From: Gammaproteobacteria bacterium
GTDB lineage: Bacteria; Pseudomonadota; Gammaproteobacteria; Steroidobacterales; GCA-2729495
Length of the DNA: 64,000 bases
Reading direction: 5' to 3'
Assembly (NCBI GenBank): GCA_020853135.1
Contig: JADYZO010000060.1
Span: forward strand, 1 to 64,000
Shown here: one piece after another, positions 51,641 through 60,507 of the stretch
How positions within the stretch are numbered: position 1 is the stretch's first letter
How the letters are laid out: each line of letters opens with the position of its first letter
Notes under the pieces: generated by a model
Seen by the model: the letters and a program-made list of their open reading frames with translations, nothing else
Database searches by the model: none
What the model was told of the DNA's origin: nothing
Made by a program: the position numbers and the translations under genes

Positions 51641-52725
51641 TGAGCATCACGGTCGACCTGGACGAACGCAGCTATCCGATCTACATCGGCAGTGGCCTGC
51701 TGGGCCGCCAGGGCCTGCTCGATCCGCACCTGGCCGGGCGCGACGCCTTCATCGTGACCAACACGACGGTCGGGCCGCTGTACCTCGAGCGGCTGGTGGG
51801 GATGATCGGCCCGCGGGGCCGGGGCCGTATCGGGTCCATCGTCCTGCCCGATGGCGAGGCGCACAAGACCATGGCCACCACGCAGGCCATCCTCGATGCG
51901 CTGGTCGGGGGCCGCTTCGCCCGCGACTGTGTCGTGCTGGCGCTGGGCGGGGGCGTGGTGGGGGACATCACCGGCTTCGCCGCGGCGATCTACCAGCGCG
52001 GGGTGGATTTCATCCAGGTGCCGACGACCCTGCTCGCGCAGGTCGATTCCTCCGTCGGTGGCAAGACCGGCATCAACCATCCCGGCGGCAAGAACCTGGT
52101 CGGCGCCTTTCACCAGCCCCTGTGCGTGGTGGCGGATTCCGATTCCCTGCGCACCCTCCCGGACCGGGAGCTGTCGGCGGGCCTCGCCGAGGTGCTCAAG
52201 GCTGCGCTCATCGCCGATGCCGGGTTTTTCCAGTGGATCGAGGCGCATGCCGCCGATCTGCTCGGCCGGCAGCCCGCTGCGCTCCACCACGCCATCCGCC
52301 GGTCCTGCGAGATCAAGGCCGGGGTGGTGGCAGAGGATGAGCGCGAGCACGGCCGTCGCGCCCTGCTCAACCTCGGCCACAGCTTTGGCCATGCGATCGA
52401 GCTCTGTGCGGGCTATGGGCAGTGGTTGCACGGTGAGGCCGTGGGCGCGGGCATGGGCATGGCCGCGCGGTTCTCGCAGCGCCTGGGCTGGCTGCCCGCC
52501 GCTGAAGTGGCGCGCATCACCCGCCTGCTGGAGGGCCTGCGCCTGCCGGTCAAGCCGCCGGCAGCCGACATGGATGCCTTCCTTGGCGCCATGGCCATGG
52601 ACAAGAAGGTGCTGGCCGGGCAGCTGCGGCTGATCCTGCTGCCGGCCATCGGCCAGGGCAGGGTGACCGCGGAGTTCACCATGCGGGAGCTGCAGGACTT
52701 CGTGCGTGCCGAAGTCGGGTCGTAG
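51637..52725 (+). CDS. aroB: 3-dehydroquinate synthase
   Basis: 362 aa. NAD- and zinc-dependent cyclisation of DAHP to 3-dehydroquinate. Recognised by VVLALGGGVVGDITGFAAAIYQRGVDFIQVPTTLLAQVDSSVGGKTGINHPGGKNLVGAFHQP, LSAGLAEVLKAALIAD (metal-binding Glu), LLNLGHSFGHAIE and LHGEAVGAGMGMAARFS (zinc histidines). Coupled to aroK at the 5' end and overlapping the dGTPase-like gene by 20 bp at the 3' end. Confidence 0.97.
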   Translation: MMSITVDLDERSYPIYIGSGLLGRQGLLDPHLAGRDAFIVTNTTVGPLYLERLVGMIGPRGRGRIGSIVLPDGEAHKTMATTQAILDALVGGRFARDCVVLALGGGVVGDITGFAAAIYQRGVDFIQVPTTLLAQVDSSVGGKTGINHPGGKNLVGAFHQPLCVVADSDSLRTLPDRELSAGLAEVLKAALIADAGFFQWIEAHAADLLGRQPAALHHAIRRSCEIKAGVVAEDEREHGRRALLNLGHSFGHAIELCAGYGQWLHGEAVGAGMGMAARFSQRLGWLPAAEVARITRLLEGLRLPVKPPAADMDAFLGAMAMDKKVLAGQLRLILLPAIGQGRVTAEFTMRELQDFVRAEVGS

Positions 52726-53950
52726 CAGGCCTGTCCGCGGAGCGGGGCGGACATCCTCCCGGCTGATCGGGCCGGCGTGGGATGCTCCCTCCCCGTTTGC
52801 TGCACCTCTCGCGCCCTATGCCGCCAGCGATGCCACGAGCCGTGGCCGGCGCTACGCGGAGCCGGCCCATCCCTACCGAAGCGCCTTCCAGCGTGACCGC
52901 GACCGGGTACTGCATTCCGGCGCCTTCCGCCGCCTGGTCTACAAGACCCAGGTCTTCGTCAATCACGAGGGTGATCTCTACCGCACGCGCCTGACCCACT
53001 CGCTCGAGGTGGCGCAGATCGGCCGCACGGTGGCCGGGCGCCTCGGCCTGAACCAGGACCTCGTGGAGGCCATCTGCCTGGCCCACGACCTCGGCCACAC
53101 GCCGTTCGGGCACTCCGGCCAGGACGCCCTCAACCACTGCATGCGGCCCTGGGGCGGCTTCGAGCACAACCTGCAGTCGCTGCGCGTCGTCGAGGAACTC
53201 GAGGAGCGCTACCTGGCCTTCCCGGGCCTGAACCTCACCTTCGAGACACGCGAGGGCATCCTCAAGCACTGCGCGCCCGGCAATGCCGCTGGACTCGGGG
53301 AGCTGGGCGAGCGCTTCATCGCCCGCCGCCAGCCGGGCCTCGAGGCCCAGCTCGCCAACCTGGCCGACGAGATTGCCTACAACAACCATGATGTCGATGA
53401 CGGCCTGCGCGCCGGCCTGCTCACGGTGGAGGAGCTGGCGGCGGTCGGCCTGTTCCGCCGCCATCACGCGGGGGTCCGCAGGCTGCGTGCCCGGCCGGGC
53501 CGGCGGGTGCTGATCCACGAGATCGTGCGACGCATGATCAACGAGGTGGTCACGGATCTCGTGGCAACCAGCCTGCACAACCTCGCCGCTGCCGCGCCGG
53601 GGTCCATCGAGGATGTCCGCGTCCGCGCGCGGCCCCTGGTCGGCTTCAGCACGCGCATCGCCGCCGAGCACCGCGAGCTCAAGGCGTTCCTGCGCCATGG
53701 CCTCTATCGTCACGAGCGTGTGCTGGCCATGAACCGCCAGGCGCGGCACGTGATCGGGGCGTTGTTCGGGCTGTTCATGGACGACGCCCGCGCCATGCCC
53801 GCGGCGCAGGCCGCGCGCGCGGCCCGCCAGGCGCGCCGGTACGGCGCGGCCGCCCGGGCCCGGGTCGTCGCTGACTACATCGCCGGCATGACCGACCGCT
53901 ACGCTGTCGCCGCCTATCGGCGCCTGGTGGACCCGCGGCTCGACTGGTAG
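52706..53950 (+). CDS. dgt: Deoxyguanosinetriphosphate triphosphohydrolase-like protein
   Basis: 414 aa HD-domain dNTPase. HD metal motif: YRTRLTHSLEVAQIGRTVA and AICLAHDLGHTPFGHSGQDALN; a later LADEIAYNNHDVDDGL supplies the last Asp. It belongs to the type-2 dGTPase-like family common next to aroB. GTG 52706 gives an N-terminal extension of about 45 residues low in similarity; the conserved domain begins near RRYAEPAHPYRSAFQRDRDRV, so a later start cannot be excluded. Confidence 0.92.
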   Translation: MPKSGRSRPVRGAGRTSSRLIGPAWDAPSPFAAPLAPYAASDATSRGRRYAEPAHPYRSAFQRDRDRVLHSGAFRRLVYKTQVFVNHEGDLYRTRLTHSLEVAQIGRTVAGRLGLNQDLVEAICLAHDLGHTPFGHSGQDALNHCMRPWGGFEHNLQSLRVVEELEERYLAFPGLNLTFETREGILKHCAPGNAAGLGELGERFIARRQPGLEAQLANLADEIAYNNHDVDDGLRAGLLTVEELAAVGLFRRHHAGVRRLRARPGRRVLIHEIVRRMINEVVTDLVATSLHNLAAAAPGSIEDVRVRARPLVGFSTRIAAEHRELKAFLRHGLYRHERVLAMNRQARHVIGALFGLFMDDARAMPAAQAARAARQARRYGAAARARVVADYIAGMTDRYAVAAYRRLVDPRLDW

Positions 53951-54014
53951 CCGCGCGCCAGCCGGTGCGCCGCATTGGGTACACTGTCGCCACTTCTTCC
54001 GGAGGACGCAGACC

Positions 54015-54731
54015 ATGCCCCGCGACAAGACCATGGACCGGCGAGACCGCCTCATCTTCGCGATGGATGTCGCCGAGCCGGCGACCGCGCGTGACCTCGT
54101 CGCAACGCTGGGCGATGCCGTGCAGTTCTACAAGCTCGGGCTCGAGATGATGATGTCGGGCGGCTACTTCGAGCTGCTGGACTGGCTGGTCAAGCAGGAC
54201 AAGAAGGTGTTCGCCGACCTCAAGTTCTTCGACGTCCCGGCCACCGTGGGGGCCGCCGTGCGCCAGCTCGCCCGGCGCGGTGTCAGCTTCGCCACCGTGC
54301 ACGGCAACCAGGGCATCATGGAGGCCGCCGCAAAGGCCAAGGGCGGGGTGAAGATACTTGCGGTCACGGTGCTCACCAGCCTCGACCGCGGGGACCTCGA
54401 TGACCTCGGCTTTGACTGCGATGTCGAGGAGCTGGTGCTCTCGAGGGCGCGCCGTGCGTTGTCGGCCGGTTGCGATGGCGTGGTGGCTTCCGGCCTGGAG
54501 CTGCCCGCCATGCGCAGGGCCGTCGACCAGCGCCTCCTCGTCGTCACGCCCGGCATCCGCCCGGTCGACAACCGCCCCGTGGACGACCAGAAGCGTGTCG
54601 TCACCGTCGAGCAGGCATTCCGCGACGGCGCGGACTATATTGTCGTCGGCCGGCCGATCCGCGACGCGGCCGATCCGCGCCAGGCGGCGCAGGCCATCCA
54701 GGCGACGATCGCCGGCATCTTCCCTTCCTAG
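54015..54731 (+). CDS. pyrF: Orotidine 5'-phosphate decarboxylase
   Basis: 238 aa TIM-barrel enzyme of UMP synthesis. DRLIFAMDV at strand 1, YKLGLEMMMSGG, the catalytic KFFADLK-type motif KKVFADLKFFDVPATV, and the phosphate-binding VTPGIRPVDNRP and IVVGRPIRDAADP. Two possible starts: ATG 54015 (purine-rich GGAGGA upstream) and ATG 54033. A TACACT -10-like element lies about 30 bp upstream. Confidence 0.95.
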   Translation: MPRDKTMDRRDRLIFAMDVAEPATARDLVATLGDAVQFYKLGLEMMMSGGYFELLDWLVKQDKKVFADLKFFDVPATVGAAVRQLARRGVSFATVHGNQGIMEAAAKAKGGVKILAVTVLTSLDRGDLDDLGFDCDVEELVLSRARRALSAGCDGVVASGLELPAMRRAVDQRLLVVTPGIRPVDNRPVDDQKRVVTVEQAFRDGADYIVVGRPIRDAADPRQAAQAIQATIAGIFPS

Positions 54732-54738
54732 GAGCACG

Positions 54739-55599
54739 ATGATGATTCTTCTGACTGGCGCCACCGGCAAGACCGGCAGCGAGACCGCCAAGGCGCTCGC
54801 CGCCCGCGGCGTGAAGGCCCGCGCGCTGGTGCGCAACGCCGGGAAGGCTGCGGCGCTGCAGGCCGCCGGCATGGAGCTCGTCGTCGGTGACGTGACCGAT
54901 GCGGACTGCGTCAGGAAGGCGCTGGCCGGCGTCAGCAAGCTGCTGCTGTTGTTGCCGAACAGCGAGCAGCAGCTGGCCCAGGAGAAGCAGGTGGTGGACC
55001 TGGCCCGTGCGGCGGGCGTGCGCCACATCGTGAAGATGTCCTCCATGGAAGCCGTGCCGGGTGCCAGCGCACCCATCCGCCAGATCCACTGGGAGTCCGA
55101 GCAGTACCTGCGCGCCTCCGGGCTGGCCTGGACGATGATCAGGCCGGATTTCTTCATGGACAACTTCCTCGGCAGCGCCGGGACGATCCGCGAGAAGAAG
55201 CTGTTCGCCCTGCCCCTGGGCGAGAGCCGGTCCGCCATGATCGATGCGCGTGACATCGGCGCGGTCACGGCCGAGGCGCTGGCCGGCCAGGGCCACGAGG
55301 GGAAGAGCCATGACATCACCGGGCCGGAGCTGCTGAGTTGCCACCAGGTGGCGGAGTGCCTGTCCGGGGTGCTCGGGACGACGATCACGTACGTGGCCGC
55401 CGATCCGCAGGCCTACCTCGGCATCCTCAGGCGCGTGCTGCCCAATGAGTGGCACGCCAACGCCGTGTCGGCCCTGTTCCGCGAGATCGCCGAGGGTGTC
55501 GTGCCATCCCGCGTGACCGACACCGTGCGCAAGGTCACCGGGCGCGGGCCCTTCACGCTGGCCCAGTTCCTGCGCGAGCACATCGCCGCCTTCCGCTGA
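54739..55599 (+). CDS. NmrA-like NAD(P)-binding reductase (SDR-a group)
   Basis: 286 aa. Atypical SDR with the glycine motif LTGATGKTGSETAKAL at the N-terminus and no YxxxK active site. IVKMSSMEAVPGASAPIRQIHWESEQYLRASGLAWTMIRPDFFMDNF matches the NmrA/QOR2 (NAD(P)H azoreductase or quinone sensor) group. Two ATGs in tandem (54739, 54742); GGAG precedes. Its neighbours are unrelated housekeeping genes, so they give no clue to substrate. Confidence 0.88.
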   Translation: MMILLTGATGKTGSETAKALAARGVKARALVRNAGKAAALQAAGMELVVGDVTDADCVRKALAGVSKLLLLLPNSEQQLAQEKQVVDLARAAGVRHIVKMSSMEAVPGASAPIRQIHWESEQYLRASGLAWTMIRPDFFMDNFLGSAGTIREKKLFALPLGESRSAMIDARDIGAVTAEALAGQGHEGKSHDITGPELLSCHQVAECLSGVLGTTITYVAADPQAYLGILRRVLPNEWHANAVSALFREIAEGVVPSRVTDTVRKVTGRGPFTLAQFLREHIAAFR

Positions 55600-55623
55600 G
55601 CGGCAGCGGCCACCGGTCCGCCC

Positions 55624-56316
55624 TCAGGGCGTGGCCGGCCGCGTTCCGTGGCCGGGCTTCGCCGCCAGCGCCCGGACTTCCTGCTCGATCACCGGCCAGG
55701 CATTGTCGAGCAGCCGTGGCTGGCCGGCGGCATTCGGGTGGATGCCATCGGCCTGCATCAGCGCCGGGTCGAGTGCCACGCCCTGCAGGAAGAAGCCGAT
55801 GAGCGGGGCGCCCGTGGCCTTCGCCACCGCGGGCCAGACCGCCGCGAAGTCGGCCGTGTAGCGCATGCCATAGTTCGGCGGCATCTGCATGCCGGCGAGG
55901 ATGACGCGTGCGCCGGCCGCCTGCGCCAGCCTGACCATGGCGGCCAGGTTGTCACGGATCAGGGCGACGGGTGTCGCCCGCAGGCCATCGTTGCCACCGA
56001 GTTCGATCAGGACGATCGCCGGCTGATGCAGCCGCAGCGCCCGCGGCAGGCGCCCGAGGCCGGCGGTGGTGGTGTCGCCGCTGATGCTGGCGTTCACCAC
56101 CCGATAGCCGTAACCTCTGGCTTCCAGCCGGTCTTGCAGCAGCGTGACCCAGCCCTGCCCGGGCTCGAGGCCGAAGCCGGCACTCAGGCTGTCGCCCACC
56201 ACCAGCAAGGTCCGCTGTGCATCGGCGGCGTGTGCCGGCTGCCAGGCGACAACCAGCATCAGGATGGCGAGCTTGGCGAATCGGGACGGCAATCTGGACG
56301 GGGTGGCACTGCGCAC
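55624..56316 (-). CDS. tesA: Arylesterase / lysophospholipase L1 TesA (GDSL hydrolase)
   Basis: About 230 aa, periplasmic. Signal region FAKLAILMLVVAWQPAHA, GDSL block LLVVGDSLSAGFGLEPGQGW, block with ASISGDTTTAGLGRLP, IELGGNDGLRATP and C-terminal DGIHPNAAGQ with the catalytic Asp-His. The real gene is buried in the ORF track in a 976-aa frame (55624-58554), most of which is a shadow of the FtsX-like gene. The start is GTG 56316 or TTG 56292; the first would overlap the divergent ABC gene by 14 bp, the second leaves a 10-bp gap. Confidence 0.92.
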   Translation of the reverse strand: MRSATPSRLPSRFAKLAILMLVVAWQPAHAADAQRTLLVVGDSLSAGFGLEPGQGWVTLLQDRLEARGYGYRVVNASISGDTTTAGLGRLPRALRLHQPAIVLIELGGNDGLRATPVALIRDNLAAMVRLAQAAGARVILAGMQMPPNYGMRYTADFAAVWPAVAKATGAPLIGFFLQGVALDPALMQADGIHPNAAGQPRLLDNAWPVIEQEVRALAAKPGHGTRPATP

Positions 56317-56965
56317 GGCGGGACTCGGCAAGCAGGTTAGCAGCCCGGAGGGTCTGCTGACCATCCTCGACGACATCAACCTGGAGATCCGCGCCGGCGA
56401 ATCGGTCGCGCTGGTCGGGCCCTCGGGTGCCGGCAAGACCACGCTGCTCGCGCTCCTGGCGGGCCTGGACCAGCCCAGCGCCGGCCGCGTGTGGCTGTGC
56501 GGCACGGACCTGACGACACTCGATGAGGACGGCCGCGCGCGGCTGCGCGGCAGGAAGGTCGGGTTCGTGTTCCAGTCCTTCCACCTGCTCCCCGCGCTGA
56601 CCGCGCTGGAGAACGTCATGCTGCCGCTCGAGCTGGCGGGCGAGCCGCGCGCCGCAGTCCGCGCACGCGAGGCGCTGTCTGCGGTGGGCCTCGACCAGCG
56701 CTTCTCCCACCATCCACGGCAGCTGTCGGGCGGCGAGAAGCAGCGCGTGGCCATCGCGCGGGCCTTCGTCACGCGGCCCGAGGTGCTGTTTGCCGACGAG
56801 CCCACCGGCAACCTCGATGCAGCCAGCGGTGCGCGCGTCGCGGACCTGCTGTTCGACCTCAACCGGCAGGCCGGCACCACGCTGGTGCTGGTGACCCACG
56901 AGCGTACGCTGGCCGGGCGCTGCGACCGTGTCCTCGGCATCAGCGGCGGCCGGCTGCAACCGTGA
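56303..56965 (+). CDS. ABC transporter ATPase (YbbA-like, LolD family)
   Basis: 220 aa from GTG 56303. Walker A VGPSGAGKTTLLALLAGLD, Q-loop FVFQSFHLLPALTALENVMLPLEL, signature LSGGEKQRVAIARAF, Walker B VLFADEPTGNLD and VTHERTLAGRCDRVL. It pairs with the following FtsX-like permease (GTGA overlap); the tesA-ybbA-ybbP arrangement of E. coli is identical. An upstream ATG (56264) inside tesA would add 13 residues. Function is probably lipid or lipoprotein-related transport; not determined. Confidence 0.93.
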   Translation: MALRTAGLGKQVSSPEGLLTILDDINLEIRAGESVALVGPSGAGKTTLLALLAGLDQPSAGRVWLCGTDLTTLDEDGRARLRGRKVGFVFQSFHLLPALTALENVMLPLELAGEPRAAVRAREALSAVGLDQRFSHHPRQLSGGEKQRVAIARAFVTRPEVLFADEPTGNLDAASGARVADLLFDLNRQAGTTLVLVTHERTLAGRCDRVLGISGGRLQP

Positions 56966-59454
56966 ACGTCCCCGGCTTTGCCCTGCGATCCCTCGGTCGC
57001 GACCTGCGGGCCGGCGAGCTCAACGTGCTCGTCGCGGCCATCGTGCTGGCCGTCGCGGCGACCACGGCGGTCGGTTTCTTCACCGACCGCGTCGGGCGCG
57101 CCATCCGCCAGCAGGCCAGCGTGGTGCTGGCGGCGGACCTGGTGATCCGCTCGCCAGCGCCCATCCGCCCGGATTTCCTTGCGGAGGCCCGCGCCCGGGG
57201 GCTCGCCACGGCGGAGGCGGTCAGCTTCCCTTCGGTGGTGCTGACGCAGACCGACCAGAGCTCGCTCGCCACCATCGAGGCCGTCAGCGCCGGATACCCG
57301 CTGCGGGGCGAGATGCAGGTCTCGACACAGCTGTTCGGCACCGCGGTGTCCACCACGGCCATCCCGGCACCCGGCGAGGCCTGGGCCGAGCCCGGCCTGC
57401 TCGGCAAGCTCGGCATCGATGTCGGCGCCCGGGTGCAGGTCGGCAACCGCCATCTGCTCATCAGCCGCGTGCTCGATTACCAGCCGGACCAGAACCCCGG
57501 CTTCATGAACCTCGCGCCATCGCTGCTGGTGAACATGGCGGACATTCCCGCCATGGACGTGTTGCGCCCCGGCAGCCGTGTCAGCTACCGCCAGCTCTAC
57601 GCCGGCGACGAGGGAGCGCTGGCGGGGTTTCGCCAATCCGTCCAGCCGCGGCTGGATGGCGAAGCGGTGGTCCGCGACCAGCGCGATGCGGGCGAGCAGA
57701 TCAGCGCGGCGATCGACCGCGCGCAGCGCTTCCTGACGCTGGCCTCGCTGGTGACCGTGGTGCTGGCCGCCGTCGCCACCGCCATGGCGGCCCGGCTCTA
57801 CGCCCTGCGGCACCTCGACACGGTGGCGCTCATCAAGAGCCTCGGGGGCACGCAGTCCCTCCTCGAGCGCAGCTCCGTGATCCAGCTGGGGGTCATCATC
57901 ATCGGGACGACTGCGGTCGGCTCGCTCACCGGCTTTGCCGCGCAGGAGGTGCTCGCCATCCTCTCCGGCGGGCTGCTCCAGGTGCGGCTGCCGGCGCCCC
58001 GCCTGCTGCCGGCGTGGCTTGGCGCCCTCACGGCCGCGACCGTGGTCTTCGGCTTTGCGCTGCCCCAGCTGTGGCAGCTGCGCAGGACACCGCCGATCCG
58101 GGTTCTGCGCCGGGACCTGCCGCCGCCACGGCTTCGCACGGGCCTGGCCCATGCCCTGGCCGTGGCAGCGCTGGTGGGCATGATCTACGTGATCGTGCGC
58201 GACCTGAAGCTGGTGACGCTGATCGTCGGCGGGCTGCTGGTGCTCGCGGCCGTGGCGGGCCTGGCGGGCTGGGGACTGGTGGCCCTGGTCACCAGCCTGC
58301 GTGGGGTCGCTGGCGTCGCCTGGCGTTTCGGGCTGGCCAACATCGCGCGGCGTGGACCGGAGAGCGTGATCCAGGTCGTCGGCTTCGGCCTCAGCCTGAT
58401 GGTGCTCCTGTTGCTGACCGTGGTCCGCACGGACCTGCTGGCGGCCTGGCGACGCACCATCCCGGCCGATGCGCCCAACTATTTCCTGATCAACATCGAT
58501 CCGCCCGCCTGGCCGGCGATGGGCGAGTTCATCCGGCAGGAAACCGGCGTCCATCCGTCATCGCTGCCGTTCATCCGCGGCCGGCTCACCGCCATCAATG
58601 GCACCGCGGCGGCGCAGCTGCGGATCAGTGATGCCCAGGGAGCCGGCTTCCTCCGCCGCGAACAGAACATCACCTGGTCGGGCGGGTTGCCGGCAGGCAA
58701 CCGCATCCAGGGCGGCAGGTGGTGGGGCGCCGGCTACGCGGGTCCGCCGCAGATCTCGGTCGAGCAGGGTGTGGCGCAGAGCCTCGGCGTGAAGCTGGGC
58801 GACACCATGGGCTTCAACGTGGGTGGCGAGGAATTCACGGCGACGGTGACCAGCATCCGCGTCGTCGAGTGGGATTCCTTCGCGCCGAACTTCTTCCTGG
58901 TGCTGTCGCCGGGCCTGGCCGCCGAGCTGCCCCAGACCCGCATCGCCAGCTTCTACGTGGCGCCCGAACACCGGCGCATGCTCAATGAGCTGGTGCGCAG
59001 GTTCCCCGGCGTGACGGTGTTCGACATCGAGACGATCCTTGCCCAGGTCCGCCTGGTGGTGGAGCGTGCCTCGCTGGCGGTCCAGTACGTGTTCGCATTC
59101 ACGCTGCTGGCCGGCGTGATGGTGCTGCTGGCGGCTGTCCAGGTGACACGCGACGAGCGCCGCTTCGAAAGCGCGGTCCTGCGCGCGCTCGGTGCCGACC
59201 GGCGCACGATCCTCAAGGGTGTGGCTGCGGAATTCATCGCGCTCGGGGCACTGGCGGGCACGCTGGCGGCCTTGGGCGCCACGGCGGCCGGCCTGGTGCT
59301 GGCGCGCCGGGTCTTCGACCTGCAGTACAGCGCGAGCCCGCTGCTCTGGCCGGTCGGCCTGCTGGCCGGCGCGGTGCTGGTGGGGCTCACCGGCACCCTG
59401 GCGGCACGCCGCGCCGTGAACGCGCCACCGGTCACGGTGTTGCGCGACACCTGA
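56962..59454 (+). CDS. FtsX-like permease (YbbP family)
   Basis: 830 aa. One membrane helix near the N-terminus (LNVLVAAIVLAVAATTAVGFF), a large periplasmic MacB-type domain, four-helix FtsX block at about 250-400, a second pair around 410-500, another periplasmic domain, and a C-terminal FtsX block (about 690-820) ending ARRAVNAPPVTVLRDT. The duplicated FtsX layout with around ten helices is the YbbP form. Starts at GTG 56962, overlapping the ATPase stop. Confidence 0.93.
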   Translation: MNVPGFALRSLGRDLRAGELNVLVAAIVLAVAATTAVGFFTDRVGRAIRQQASVVLAADLVIRSPAPIRPDFLAEARARGLATAEAVSFPSVVLTQTDQSSLATIEAVSAGYPLRGEMQVSTQLFGTAVSTTAIPAPGEAWAEPGLLGKLGIDVGARVQVGNRHLLISRVLDYQPDQNPGFMNLAPSLLVNMADIPAMDVLRPGSRVSYRQLYAGDEGALAGFRQSVQPRLDGEAVVRDQRDAGEQISAAIDRAQRFLTLASLVTVVLAAVATAMAARLYALRHLDTVALIKSLGGTQSLLERSSVIQLGVIIIGTTAVGSLTGFAAQEVLAILSGGLLQVRLPAPRLLPAWLGALTAATVVFGFALPQLWQLRRTPPIRVLRRDLPPPRLRTGLAHALAVAALVGMIYVIVRDLKLVTLIVGGLLVLAAVAGLAGWGLVALVTSLRGVAGVAWRFGLANIARRGPESVIQVVGFGLSLMVLLLLTVVRTDLLAAWRRTIPADAPNYFLINIDPPAWPAMGEFIRQETGVHPSSLPFIRGRLTAINGTAAAQLRISDAQGAGFLRREQNITWSGGLPAGNRIQGGRWWGAGYAGPPQISVEQGVAQSLGVKLGDTMGFNVGGEEFTATVTSIRVVEWDSFAPNFFLVLSPGLAAELPQTRIASFYVAPEHRRMLNELVRRFPGVTVFDIETILAQVRLVVERASLAVQYVFAFTLLAGVMVLLAAVQVTRDERRFESAVLRALGADRRTILKGVAAEFIALGALAGTLAALGATAAGLVLARRVFDLQYSASPLLWPVGLLAGAVLVGLTGTLAARRAVNAPPVTVLRDT

Positions 59455-59486
59455 GCCGGCGGGGTTCGCCTTATACTGCCGGACCC

Positions 59487-59912
59487 ATGAAACGGGCGGG
59501 CAAGGTGCTGTCCTGCGGTGCGGTGATCCTGCGGGAGACGGAGGAGGGCTGGCGGCTGCTGCTGCTGCGCGCCTTCACCCACTGGGACTTCCCCAAGGGC
59601 CTGCTGGAGGCCGGGGAGGAGCCGCTGCAGGCGGCCGTGCGCGAGGTGCAGGAGGAGACCACCCTTGATGACCTGGTGTTTCCCTGGGGTGATGCGTTCT
59701 TCGAGAGCGGCCCGTATGCCCGCGGCAAGACCGCCCGCTACTACCTCGCACGCACCGGGCGCGCCGACGTCGCCATCCTGCCGAATCCCGAGACCGGGCG
59801 CCCCGAGCACAGCGAATTCCGCTGGTGCAGCTTTGCCGAGGCCCGCCAGCTGGCCGCGCCGCGGGTGCGGGCGGTGATCGCCTGGGCGGCGGACAGGACA
59901 GGTGCCGCGTGA
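59487..59912 (+). CDS. NUDIX hydrolase (bis(5'-nucleosyl)-tetraphosphatase-like)
   Basis: 141 aa. The Nudix box is GLLEAGEEPLQAAVREVQEETTL, with the essential REVQEE present; the following position is Thr where most have xG. Short proteins beginning GAVILRETEEGWRLLLLRAFTHWDFPKG are Ap4A-hydrolase-like (NUDT2 type). A TATACT -10-like sequence ends 9 bp before the ATG, so the transcript may have almost no leader. Confidence 0.88.
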   Translation: MKRAGKVLSCGAVILRETEEGWRLLLLRAFTHWDFPKGLLEAGEEPLQAAVREVQEETTLDDLVFPWGDAFFESGPYARGKTARYYLARTGRADVAILPNPETGRPEHSEFRWCSFAEARQLAAPRVRAVIAWAADRTGAA

Positions 59913-59919
59913 GGCCTGG

Positions 59920-60507
59920 TCACTGGATGCAGGTGTAGACGCCCCAGCGGCTGTACTTGCGGAAAGTCACTGCCTCGGAGTCCCATGCCACGCCATTGAC
60001 CAGTAGTGCAGGCATCCTGGCAGTGAAATGCTCCACCGCCGGGATGCCGGTTTCGGCTGCTGGCCGATCCTCCGCGAGAGAGAACCAGAAGCTGTACATG
60101 CCCATGGAGTCCTCGTCCGAGCCGGCCAGTTCGGCATCGGCCGTGAACTGCCGTGGACCGGGGGCGCTGATGACCTGGACTGACAGCAACCGTGGTTGCG
60201 CCCAGTGCTCGCTGTCCAGCACCAGTGCCGGGCTGGTGAGCTGCACGGTGACGCCTGCCGGGATGGTCATGTACACATGCATCGTGATCGTGTCCGTGTC
60301 CTCGTCCCGGCCTGCCCGCCAGTGGATGCCGACTCCATCGCGGCTTTCCACCAGGCGGAGTTCATTCAGTCCCGCCACACAATAGTCACGTTCGCGTTTC
60401 CCTGGTCCGGATGCTTCATAGCCCGAAAATTTCGCCGGTATGCACCCGGCAAGGATAAATGCGCCTGCTATCGCAGCGCAGAGCGCGGCTGCCCTGCGCT
60501 TAGTCAT
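59920..60507 (-). CDS. Putative lipoprotein overlapping the RHS gene
   Basis: 195 aa from ATG 60507. Lipoprotein signal ALCAAIAGAFILAGC, then a soluble domain without a motif I recognise (DYCVAGLNELRLVESRDGVGIHWRAGRDEDTDTI, GMYSFWFSL, WGVYTCIQ). The start codon lies inside the last codons of the RHS gene (8-bp overlap), so the two are translated together. A gene in this position often protects its own cell from an RHS toxin; whether this one does is open. The track start at 60582 lies inside the RHS frame. Confidence 0.75.
   Translation of the reverse strand: MTKRRAAALCAAIAGAFILAGCIPAKFSGYEASGPGKRERDYCVAGLNELRLVESRDGVGIHWRAGRDEDTDTITMHVYMTIPAGVTVQLTSPALVLDSEHWAQPRLLSVQVISAPGPRQFTADAELAGSDEDSMGMYSFWFSLAEDRPAAETGIPAVEHFTARMPALLVNGVAWDSEAVTFRKYSRWGVYTCIQ

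Noticed and set aside
55624-58554. 976-aa minus-strand ORF
   Set aside because: Only the first 230 codons from its 3' end (55624-56316) are tesA; the rest is low-complexity Arg/Pro/Gly antisense to the FtsX-like gene.
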